64,000 nucleotides of DNA from an uncultured Eubacterium sp. (GTDB lineage Bacteria; Bacillota; Clostridia; Oscillospirales; Acutalibacteraceae): assembly GCF_945980375.1 (NCBI RefSeq), contig NZ_CAMFQO010000002.1, forward strand, positions 110,406 through 174,405, in the 5' to 3' direction. The position numbers were made by a program, and so were the translations under genes. The first letter of the stretch is position 1. The number at the start of each line of letters is the position of its first letter. Under the pieces are notes generated by a model. The model was given only the letters and a program-made list of their open reading frames with translations, was not told the DNA's origin and ran no database searches. Below, piece by piece: positions 41,132 to 49,784 of the stretch.

Positions 41132-41164
41132 AAAAAAGCATCCCCTAAGGAGATGCTTTTTGTT
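41132..41164 (-). terminator. Terminator of the 2,623-aa giant gene
   Basis: AAAAAGCATC (41133-41142) pairs with GATGCTTTTT (41152-41161). On the minus strand a T-run follows the stem. Confidence 0.85.
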
Positions 41165-41176
41165 TGTTGTTAGTTA

Positions 41177-44100
41177 TTAGCCTGCGAATGACTGAAGCAA
41201 TTCTACAAGGCTTTCGATAACTGTGTCTGAATCGCCCTTGAGCATACCAAGAACCTGATCGATTACGCCGGAGATGCTGTCGCCTGCGCCGCCGAGGAGA
41301 CCTGATACAAGGTTAACGATTGTGTCGTAGTTATTCTTGTAGTTGATTGTGTCTATCAAGAATCTAAGTACAGCGATGAGAGTTTCATCCTGATCTGCCT
41401 GAACGGCAATTCTTGTGCCGAAGGTTGCAACCTGTGATGTAGCCACATAAACCTTACCGTGGCTTGCAAGACGGAACCAATCAATTTCAGGAAGCTCTAA
41501 TCCAAGCGGCTGTCCCTTAATCTTGATTACACCAAGAATACCGTTGAGGAGAGATACAACGTTCTCAGAACCGATGAGTGGTTCAAGAGTAGCCTGAAGA
41601 TTGTAAACATCAACCTTTACATTTGCCTTAACACCGATCTTGCCGAGCAATGCGTTAAGATCAACACCGAGTACGTCAAGCAGAACGTTTACGTTGATGA
41701 TAGGCTTAACTGCATTGAGCAATGCCGATACCGGAGTCAAAAGGTTATCAATCAACTGAAGCAAACCGTTGTTTGCAAAGAAGAGTGAAAGGTTAGGAAG
41801 AATGTCTGCAAGTATCTCGATAGGTGCATTGAGAATATCCTCTACCTTATCCCAAAGAGGATTGAGAATGTCAAGGAGGATTGCGTCATATGCCTTTTCC
41901 ATATCCATTCTGTAATCGTATTGGGTCTTGATGTTGTATACACCGAATGCCTCAAGAAGAGGAACGATGAATGATGTGTATCCGTTTGAGCCCGGAACGC
42001 TTACAATATTGAAGAGGTTGAGGTTACCGTTGTTCAAAAGAACATCAAGTACACCGAATACCGGACGAAGAACTGCTGTAAGAGCACCAAGGAATGTTTC
42101 TCTGTCCTTAACACCCCACTTGAGGTCTTCCTTCTTAACCTTCTTCCAGCTGCCTGCCTTTGCAATTACTCTTGCAGCCTGGTCGTAAGTCTTACCGTAA
42201 TTCTTATCTGTAAGAAGCTTTGCAACGTTTGAAGCTGTAAAGTCTATGTCAGTCTTTGCAAGGAGAGCTGAAAGTGAGCCGATGCCATCAATGTTTACAC
42301 CGTCAATTGCGCCGTAAAGACCGCAAGCGATAGAACTGATGATGTCATCTGTGTAAATCATTCCGCTAAGGAGTCCGAGCAATCCGCCCTTGTCTGCAAG
42401 CAAGCCGCCAATCAAGCCGTCAAGCATTGGAGCAAGCTGTCTGCAGAATTTCTCATCCATATTGCCGAATGAGAAGTCATAATTCTTGGAAATGAAGTTG
42501 CTGTAATCGAAGAATGAATCCTGTGCACCGTGCTGAGTCAGGAAGTAGAAGACTGCTCTTACGATGTCATCCTTGTTTGCAACCTTCAATGAAGAGAATA
42601 CACAGCTGAGGATGTCACGTATTGTCTTGTTCTTCTTGATAGCGTCGATACCGCTGAGGAGCTTGTTAAGTGCAGTTGCGTTCTTGATAAGAACATCGCC
42701 TACGTATCTGAGAAGAGCTACAAACATTTCGCCCTTATCAGCCTTAACCATCAATCTTTGATACTTACCCTTGCTGTTCTTTGCAGCACTTTTAGCAGTA
42801 ACAATCTTGCCGTGTGATGCAATTTGAGCGAAGGTGAATGCCGGAATCTTGATCTTGATATTGTTATTCTTAAGCAGCATATTTACAAGCGGAATAACAA
42901 TGTCTTGAATGTTGCACTTTGAAAGGTCGGTTAATGTAAGGTTAAGCTTAACATTAATGCCAAGTGCATCTGTTACAACCTCGCCAAGTGGCTTGCCGGC
43001 GATTGCCTCAATAAGCTTGTCAACGTCAAGACCGTTGCTCTTAAGGATACCGAGCACACCGTTCTTTGCTGTGATAGGAGCAAGAAGATTGCCTATTGCC
43101 TGTGTCAAGCCGTTGCTGTCAATGAAGTATGCAAGGTTTGGAAGAATAGCTGTCAATGTATTTGCAGGAGCTGCAAGCACGTCATCAACCAAGCTGATGA
43201 TTGGCTTGAAGATGTTGATGAGGAGGTTATCCTTTGCTTTCTTATATGCAGATACATATTCGTCATAGGTCATAAGGTCTTCACGAAGGAATGCCTCAAG
43301 AATAGGAATAACTGCATTTTCGTAGCCGTTTGTGCCGAAGCCTGCGTTAGAATTACCCGAGCTGAGCTCGTTGAGCAATGTTGTTGCAACATTTGTGATG
43401 TTGAGCTTAAATGTTGAATCCTTGTCGCTGCCGTTGCTGTCAATAACAAGTGTAAGCACACCGTTCTTGATGCCAAGCTTGAGGTCGCATCCGTACGGAT
43501 CCTCTTGCTTGATGCCGCCAACAGACTCGAGGTCAACATTGATATCATTAATCATGTTAATGATATCCTTCTTTTCATCGTCGGTAAGAGCTGTATTCAA
43601 GCCCTTGCCCTCTGCAAGGAATACTGAAAGTACGCCGTTGATAGGACGAAGGATAGCTGCAAGTGCGTTGATAAAGCCGATTTGGGCCTTGTCAGAGCCA
43701 TCCTTGAAGCCCCAGTTGATCTTCTTAACCTTACTCCAGCTCTTTGCCTTCTTCAAGCTCTTTGCTGCTGAAGAGTAGGTCTTGCCGTAGCTTTCATCCA
43801 TAAGGATGTTTGCAATACCTGCAGGTGAAAGATCAAGGCCGATACTCTTAAGAAGATCGGTGAGCTCTGCATTGCTTGCTGCTTCGTAAATGCCACCGTA
43901 TACGGTAGTTGCAAGCTTTGTAAGGAGCTCGTTCTTGTAAAGAAGAGAGCCTACAAGCTGTGGAAGATCCTCGTAATCAAGTACACCCAAATCCTTAAGG
44001 AGAGGGAATACATTCTTTACAAGCTGGTCAAGGTTGTCAACAGCCTCGTCTGCCTCAGCTGCTGTGATGCCCTTAGGATATACAAATGTGTTTGTAATCT

Positions 44101-47100
44101 TGCCTGCGTATTCCTTAAAGGTCCAGAATACTTCGGTTGGGCTTTGAGTAACCTCAAGGATTGAATTTACAATGTTAAGGATTTGTGCAGGTGAAAGTGA
44201 TTCAAGAACCTTAACAAGCTCCGGAGCTGCCTCCTTAACCAATCCGAGAATGATAGGTGAGCTGAGCAATACGTCAACAAGGTAGCTGAAGATGAGGAGA
44301 AGCTTTTTGCCTGCAGTGTCTGCATTTGCAAGAGCCTTCCAATCAATAGACTTGAGGGCGATGATTTCGCCGAGCTTCTTGTTGAGGCTGCCAATGTTGA
44401 TGCCTCTGAGAAGAGTTACTATTACGTCCTTCTTAGGAAGATTAATCTTAAACTCAAGGTCTGCTGTAAACAGGTTTGTCTTTGAGCTGAGAGCCATACC
44501 CAAAAACTTAACAAGTGAAGGAGCGTTAAGCATATCGGCTCCGCCCAAAATATTAGCAAGTCCGCCGAATACATTATTTACAATGCCTGCAACGTTGTTA
44601 ATAATGCTTGTTACAGCATCGTCATTGAGTATATCGCCTAACGAGCCTACAAGGTTTACAAGGAATGATGCAGGAGCCTTGTAGAACTGTGAAAGGATGT
44701 TTGCAAGCGGGGTAAGAATACCCTTTACAAGCTGGTCGTGACCGTCAAGTGCATTGAAGGCAGCGCCTGAAAGTACGCCCGATGCGCCTGTGTGCTTTGC
44801 AACAGCACTGAGTACAGGCTCAATAACACCTGAATACAGGTTGTCGGTCTTGCTTGAATCGGTGTAGCTGTATGTAAGAACTGCACCAAAAACCGCAGCA
44901 ACTGTTGACAATGATTCGCCAAGTGCATCGTAGAAGCTCTTCTTGTCACCGTCAACAACGCTAAAGTGAACTTCGTTGACATCCTTCCATGATGCCTTGC
45001 CTGCAAGGTCCTTTGCAGGACGTTCGGAAACTCTTACCGAAAGGGCATCCGGAGAAATAAGACCGCTGATAGCACCGACAATAATCTGGTTAGGATCACC
45101 GTTCTTTAGGAAGCCGTTGTCACCGTAGAACAGCTGTGTAGCGATAGCTTCTATTAATGTATAAGTATTAATTACTATATTTGAAAGGTTTTTGCTTGTA
45201 TAAACTTCACTTGCGTTTACCTTGCCGTCCTTTGCTGTTGTGTCAAATACCTGAAGGTAAGAATCAAGCAAATCGAGCAATGCGCTTGTGTTCTTTTCAC
45301 CGATGTAGTTTGATACAGCTGTAAGAACACCTGCAAGAATGTTTTCATTTGAATTCAAAGTGAAATCATTGAGTGAAGCATTATCAAGGAGAGATGCAAG
45401 AATTTTATCAAGCTTTTCGAGCAATGCGTCTGCAGCACCAATATTTTTCTTGGTCAATACAGCGCTTGCGTTGTATTTCTTGTTCATCTTTGATGATGTA
45501 ACAAGAGTTGGCTTTTTAGTCTCTGTTGTTGTATTTGTTGCGGTTGAGCCTGAGCTGTTTGAAGAACCTGAATTGTTATTCATAGAGCTTACAATGCCCT
45601 TAACAAGAGGAATAATACCTCTCTTGCCACTGTCAAATACAATGTTAGAAATGAGGAAGTATCCTGTCTGCTTTGACAATCCGACAAAGCCCTTTGTAGG
45701 ATTCTGAACCTCAAATGTAAATGTTGCTTCGTCCTGTCTTGTAAGGTCAAACAAGCCGTTGAATACATCGGTAAGAATGCTCTTCTCGCCAAAGCCGCCG
45801 AGAGAATTGAGCAAGCCTGCAACAAGTGCAAGGTTGTCTGTAAGCTTGTTTGATGTGCTGATAGTGTCGTTAACGAAGTCAATAAGTGCGTTGATCCATG
45901 AGCCTGTGAATGCTTCCATAAACAGGTCAAGTACCTCTGCCGCATTAGTCTTTGCATCGTCGTAAACAGCCTTTTCCTTAAATGCTTCAAGAGGAGCATT
46001 GTAGTACTGGGTTACTGTTATGCCGTCTCTGAAGGTCTTAACCTTTGTAAGATCAAGCTTGCCCTGATATACAAATGTCCAGTCAGAGTCTACATTATAT
46101 TTAGTAATGAATTTCTTACCGATCTTGTCAATAAGTCTCGGAAGAGAAATTGCAATGTTGTTAAGTCCTTTTTGTGTAACTACATAGTCACCGTCGGTGT
46201 AAGGACTGTATCTGTAATCCTTATGGGTAGGATCTGCCTCGCACTCTGCAAGGTATTCGGTAACAGCGTCGTAAGTAAAGCCGACAATTTCCATAATCAG
46301 CTCGTATACACCGTCGGCAGCAGTTGCATCCATTTTCTTGCCGAGCTCTGCTCTGAGATCAAGGCCTGCAAGAGCTTTATCGACCTTGTATACACCAAGG
46401 AGCATAATTGTATTGCCGTCTACCTTATCCTTGTAGGTTTCCTTGTCAATCTTGCATTCGCCGTTGAGGAAATCATCATATGTACCGCAGATTTCCTTTG
46501 CCTTTGCAACGTCACCCTTAAGGTAAGCAAGGAGTCCCGGAAGAATCTTGTTAAGGTCAAATGATGACATTACCATTCCAATATCGGTATTGAGAAGCTC
46601 AAACTGACCCGGATTAGGCTGTGCAGTAAGTGTAATGCCGAGGTTTTCAAAGATTGCGTCAAGAGCACGGTATCTTTCGTCGCCCTCACCGTTAATCAAC
46701 ATCGGTGATACAACCTCTTCAACAAGGATTACGAGCACCGGAAGAATGTTAAATACTGTTTCCATAGGTGCCTCGTAAAGCTTCAGCCAAATGTTGTTTA
46801 CAAGACCTGTGTTCTTATCGTTGTAAAGAACGATGGTTGATTCCATCAAGCCGCTGATAGCTGTACCGATGATACCGCCGAGCTGTGTTGAAGGATCCAA
46901 TGCATCCTTAACGATAGCATTAAGCGCATCGTTAACTGCGTTGATAGAATCCTCGGCAATCTTGTTGTCATAGTAAGTTTGAACAGCATTAGACATCTTG
47001 AAGTCTTCGTAGCTGTAGCTTACACCCTCCATTGCCTTCTTAACAGCATTGCTTCTTAAAACTTCTTCGTGGTCGTAAATTGGGCTTGAAACAGCCACAA

Positions 47101-49048
47101 CAGCCGAAGATGTATTTGTTGTGCCGCCTACGCCTATCTCAAGGTTTGTCATAACACCTGAAACGATAAGGTTGAACCAATCAACAGGGTTCAGTTCCTG
47201 ACCGTCGGTAGAGATGTACATAAGCTTACTTCCGGTAGAGCCTTTATATGTCTTCCAGGATTTTGCCTTTTCAAGGTATTGCTCTCTTGTGTACGGTTTT
47301 CCGTCAAGGTCTTGGTACTTTGAAATGTTTGTTACAAAGTCTTGGAACTCCGTACCGATTGTGCCGTAGTATGTACCGAAGAAATACTTTGCAGCATCTG
47401 AAAGGCCAAGCTCGCTTGATGTAATGTAGCTGCGAACACCGTTTTGAACATCTTCGTCCTTCGCACCTGACTTGCTGAGTTCAACAGCCTTGTCAATAAT
47501 CTTATTGTACTGCTCGTCGGTAATCTTCGCATCGTTGATAGCCTTTTTAGCGGAATCAACATCCTTGTATACGCCTGCTTCAATAAGGTTTGCAATGTTG
47601 ATTGCATCGTATGATGTTGAGCCCAATGCTTCGTTCTTTATGTAGTTCTTGGCAGAGGTTGATGTCTGCATCTCAACTTCCTGTGAGTTGGTATCGTTAA
47701 GGCAATCAAATACAGCCTTAGCAAAGAAGTAGTATTCGTTTACTCCCTCTTGATAGCCTGCATATCTTGGGTCACCGCTGTCCTTTAATGCAGTAACACA
47801 TTCCTTAAGAACGGTTTCGTAGTTGCTGCTTGTAAGGTCTGTGGTTCCGCCTATCTTCTTTGTGCTGATGCACTTTCCGCCTTCCTCTGCAAGATGAATG
47901 TATTCAATAGCTGTATAGTAGTTTATACCTGTTCTTGCACCGAACAAAGAAACATTGTATTGGTGGATAAGGAAAGCGCTGGTAGTAGACAAAAGCTTTG
48001 AACCGTTGTCTTTACCTGATGGATAACCGTAGAAGTAAAGAACTGCTTCGCTGACGGTTTTGATGTCCTTACTAAAGCCGACAGACTTGAGCTTTTTGTC
48101 TGCATAATTTACTGCTGCCTGAATGTAACCGCTCAAATCGGTCAAATTCTGTGATGTAAATGATTCGCTTTTTGTGAGGTCGTCAATAGCAACGTTTGCA
48201 GGTAGCTTGTAATTTGTTTTTTGTGTATCGTCTGTTGGGTCTTTAACACTAAGAGAAGACTTGATCTTCTTTGCACCGATTACTGCAGGGTCAACACTTA
48301 CAGGGTAAGTTAATGCCTTGCCGTCTGCATATGTGCTTGCAGTGGTGCTGAGAACCTTTGGTACAAGAACCTTCAATATAGCCTCAAACATATTGAATTC
48401 CTGTTCGTATGCAGCTTCGGCATCAACTGCCTTTTTGAGAAGCGCATTAAGGCTTTCAAGTGTGCTTGTGCAATATGCCTTAACCTCATCGTTTGAGCTG
48501 TCCTTGTTGTTTTCGCAGAAGGTGTAAAGCTCGATGAATGTAGGTGCACCGTCCTTGCTTGGCTCGTTCAGGTAAGCAAAGTAATCGTAGTACTTATCCT
48601 GCCAAGTTTTAGCCTTTTTGGTGATAGTTTTGCTCGGATTATCAGGATCCGGTACCTTGTAGGAACCACCTGAGCTTATTCCGGTTACCTCCGGGTGTCC
48701 GATAATAAACTCTTTAAGATCCGGTGTTGATATTGCACCGAGTAATCCGCCGAGTAAAGGACTTGCCTTTTCAATGACGGTCTGTAGGGTAGCAGAATTG
48801 ATCTGCTCGTCGGTCATATTGAGGTGCTGACCGATTGTTTTACCGCTAACATTAATTCCGAGAATCAACGGAAGTGCAATGTTAACGATTTCGCCGATGG
48901 CATCAAATGCTTCATCAGCCTCTGTTACATCATTCCAATAGGTGTCCTGAGGCTCTTTTGCAAAAGCGGTAAAGCCGACAGAGCATGATGTAACAACCAT
49001 TACCACAGCTAAGAAGAAGCTGAGTAATTTTTTGCTCGCTTTTTTCAT
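41177..49048 (-). CDS. Giant secreted repetitive protein, 2,623 aa, unknown function
   Basis: The protein has a clear signal peptide (MKKASKKLLSFFLAVVMVV, cleavage likely after TAFA) and no LPxTG, SLH or membrane anchor. I do not recognise a catalytic domain. It is dominated by amphipathic Leu/Ile/Val/Asn-rich helices. At least three related long units lie in the C-terminal 60 percent, each opening with an A/G/K-SW-K-V-K-type motif (near 45000, 43740 and 42150). The last two units also share RP-GVL, ILPNL--F---GL and ASHGK-----S. An Asn/Ser/Thr-rich linker (about 45490-45590) separates blocks. A longer ORF to 49102 exists, but GGGAGAGATGATT places the start at ATG 49048. It is expressed from its own promoter with a structured leader, divergent from the other giant gene. 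Confidence 0.85.
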   Translation of the reverse strand: MKKASKKLLSFFLAVVMVVTSCSVGFTAFAKEPQDTYWNDVTEADEAFDAIGEIVNIALPLILGINVSGKTIGQHLNMTDEQINSATLQTVIEKASPLLGGLLGAISTPDLKEFIIGHPEVTGISSGGSYKVPDPDNPSKTITKKAKTWQDKYYDYFAYLNEPSKDGAPTFIELYTFCENNKDSSNDEVKAYCTSTLESLNALLKKAVDAEAAYEQEFNMFEAILKVLVPKVLSTTASTYADGKALTYPVSVDPAVIGAKKIKSSLSVKDPTDDTQKTNYKLPANVAIDDLTKSESFTSQNLTDLSGYIQAAVNYADKKLKSVGFSKDIKTVSEAVLYFYGYPSGKDNGSKLLSTTSAFLIHQYNVSLFGARTGINYYTAIEYIHLAEEGGKCISTKKIGGTTDLTSSNYETVLKECVTALKDSGDPRYAGYQEGVNEYYFFAKAVFDCLNDTNSQEVEMQTSTSAKNYIKNEALGSTSYDAINIANLIEAGVYKDVDSAKKAINDAKITDEQYNKIIDKAVELSKSGAKDEDVQNGVRSYITSSELGLSDAAKYFFGTYYGTIGTEFQDFVTNISKYQDLDGKPYTREQYLEKAKSWKTYKGSTGSKLMYISTDGQELNPVDWFNLIVSGVMTNLEIGVGGTTNTSSAVVAVSSPIYDHEEVLRSNAVKKAMEGVSYSYEDFKMSNAVQTYYDNKIAEDSINAVNDALNAIVKDALDPSTQLGGIIGTAISGLMESTIVLYNDKNTGLVNNIWLKLYEAPMETVFNILPVLVILVEEVVSPMLINGEGDERYRALDAIFENLGITLTAQPNPGQFELLNTDIGMVMSSFDLNKILPGLLAYLKGDVAKAKEICGTYDDFLNGECKIDKETYKDKVDGNTIMLLGVYKVDKALAGLDLRAELGKKMDATAADGVYELIMEIVGFTYDAVTEYLAECEADPTHKDYRYSPYTDGDYVVTQKGLNNIAISLPRLIDKIGKKFITKYNVDSDWTFVYQGKLDLTKVKTFRDGITVTQYYNAPLEAFKEKAVYDDAKTNAAEVLDLFMEAFTGSWINALIDFVNDTISTSNKLTDNLALVAGLLNSLGGFGEKSILTDVFNGLFDLTRQDEATFTFEVQNPTKGFVGLSKQTGYFLISNIVFDSGKRGIIPLVKGIVSSMNNNSGSSNSSGSTATNTTTETKKPTLVTSSKMNKKYNASAVLTKKNIGAADALLEKLDKILASLLDNASLNDFTLNSNENILAGVLTAVSNYIGEKNTSALLDLLDSYLQVFDTTAKDGKVNASEVYTSKNLSNIVINTYTLIEAIATQLFYGDNGFLKNGDPNQIIVGAISGLISPDALSVRVSERPAKDLAGKASWKDVNEVHFSVVDGDKKSFYDALGESLSTVAAVFGAVLTYSYTDSSKTDNLYSGVIEPVLSAVAKHTGASGVLSGAAFNALDGHDQLVKGILTPLANILSQFYKAPASFLVNLVGSLGDILNDDAVTSIINNVAGIVNNVFGGLANILGGADMLNAPSLVKFLGMALSSKTNLFTADLEFKINLPKKDVIVTLLRGINIGSLNKKLGEIIALKSIDWKALANADTAGKKLLLIFSYLVDVLLSSPIILGLVKEAAPELVKVLESLSPAQILNIVNSILEVTQSPTEVFWTFKEYAGKITNTFVYPKGITAAEADEAVDNLDQLVKNVFPLLKDLGVLDYEDLPQLVGSLLYKNELLTKLATTVYGGIYEAASNAELTDLLKSIGLDLSPAGIANILMDESYGKTYSSAAKSLKKAKSWSKVKKINWGFKDGSDKAQIGFINALAAILRPINGVLSVFLAEGKGLNTALTDDEKKDIINMINDINVDLESVGGIKQEDPYGCDLKLGIKNGVLTLVIDSNGSDKDSTFKLNITNVATTLLNELSSGNSNAGFGTNGYENAVIPILEAFLREDLMTYDEYVSAYKKAKDNLLINIFKPIISLVDDVLAAPANTLTAILPNLAYFIDSNGLTQAIGNLLAPITAKNGVLGILKSNGLDVDKLIEAIAGKPLGEVVTDALGINVKLNLTLTDLSKCNIQDIVIPLVNMLLKNNNIKIKIPAFTFAQIASHGKIVTAKSAAKNSKGKYQRLMVKADKGEMFVALLRYVGDVLIKNATALNKLLSGIDAIKKNKTIRDILSCVFSSLKVANKDDIVRAVFYFLTQHGAQDSFFDYSNFISKNYDFSFGNMDEKFCRQLAPMLDGLIGGLLADKGGLLGLLSGMIYTDDIISSIACGLYGAIDGVNIDGIGSLSALLAKTDIDFTASNVAKLLTDKNYGKTYDQAARVIAKAGSWKKVKKEDLKWGVKDRETFLGALTAVLRPVFGVLDVLLNNGNLNLFNIVSVPGSNGYTSFIVPLLEAFGVYNIKTQYDYRMDMEKAYDAILLDILNPLWDKVEDILNAPIEILADILPNLSLFFANNGLLQLIDNLLTPVSALLNAVKPIINVNVLLDVLGVDLNALLGKIGVKANVKVDVYNLQATLEPLIGSENVVSLLNGILGVIKIKGQPLGLELPEIDWFRLASHGKVYVATSQVATFGTRIAVQADQDETLIAVLRFLIDTINYKNNYDTIVNLVSGLLGGAGDSISGVIDQVLGMLKGDSDTVIESLVELLQSFAG

Positions 49049-49071
49049 AATCATCTCTCCCTTTCTGTTAA

Positions 49072-49190
49072 TGATTTTACGGCAAAGGGTGTAAAGCAAC
49101 AACCTTTACAGCCGTAAGCGGAATCATAGGAGCATTTTTGCATTCGCTTTGGTATTTTTGCGCAGAATACCCCTATGCACGAACAATATC
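49072..49190 (-). promoter_or_regulatory. Structured 5' leader of the 2,623-aa giant gene
   Basis: The predicted leader (about 140 nt on the minus strand) folds into two well-supported elements. First, CATAGG and CCTATG enclose a GGTATT/AATACC stem plus a second small arm, like a three-way junction. Second, TTACGGC-TGTAAAG pairs perfectly with CTTTACA and GCCGTAA in a long hairpin. The start codon lies about 30 bases after it. I recognise no known riboswitch class. Confidence 0.55.
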
Positions 49191-49198
49191 CAAGTTTA

Positions 49199-49227
49199 TT
49201 TATAACAAATAAAGAACGCAAAGTCAA
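49199..49227 (-). promoter_or_regulatory. Promoter of the 2,623-aa giant gene
   Basis: On the minus strand TTGACT (49222-49227) and TATAAA (49199-49204) are 17 bases apart. Confidence 0.7.
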
Positions 49228-49549
49228 TAATTTTTTAACGAATTATAACTAATAATTAACAAACATATGATAAAACGACTTTTTTCACCGAATTTGACAT
49301 ATGATTTTTTGCTTAAAAATCAGCCGATTTTGTGTTCAATTTTGTTAAAAAAACTTTTGTCCACAACCTGTTGTGTTTTTCAAATTTTCCATAAAAATTT
49401 TTTGATAAATTGTAAAAACATTGTAAACAATTTGTGAACTTTTAAGGAAATATTACATCAAGCCGTTAAAAAAATCAATATATTTTTTCAGAATTTTTGC
49501 ATTTTTCACAAAAGAAAATTTTGTTTCTTGTTAAATTGTTACGAAAAAA
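49228..49549. other. Very AT-rich divergent intergenic region
   Basis: About 320 bases between the two divergent promoters hold no ORF with protein features. The stretch is rich in A- and T-tracts (AAAAAA, TTTTTT) at many phases. It may be bent DNA or a site for nucleoid proteins. No clear dyad or repeat was found. Confidence 0.5.
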
Positions 49550-49579
49550 TTAACAAAAATCGACTCGATTTTCTATAAT
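49550..49579 (+). promoter_or_regulatory. Promoter of the 2,013-aa giant gene operon
   Basis: TTAACA (49550-49555) and a perfect TATAAT (49574-49579) are 18 bases apart. This predicts a leader of about 200 nt with a GTTGC/GCAAC hairpin near 49696-49713 and a GTCA/TGAC hairpin after it. Confidence 0.55.
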
Positions 49580-49784
49580 GTTATTAATATGTTAATAGAC
49601 TTGATTTTTTATTATAAATGTGCTTTAATGATATTGCGTGAAATGTGTCATCGCAGTTCAAAATTTACATCTCAGGAGTTATTCCTTCTTTCTGTTGCGA
49701 GGCCTTGCAACGTGGTCAGAGAAAGTGACAGGGGCGTAAACGGTGATTCATTATCGTAATTATAAATGGAGGAAATTTAATAAA

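Noticed and set aside
49586..49784. A cyclic-di-GMP riboswitch in the leader of the 2,013-aa gene
   Set aside because: I looked for GEMM class I and II core sequences and did not find them; only small generic hairpins are present.
49743..49784. GTG 49743 as the start of the 2,013-aa protein
   Set aside because: It precedes the GGAGG ribosome binding site and would add 14 residues in front of a normal signal peptide.
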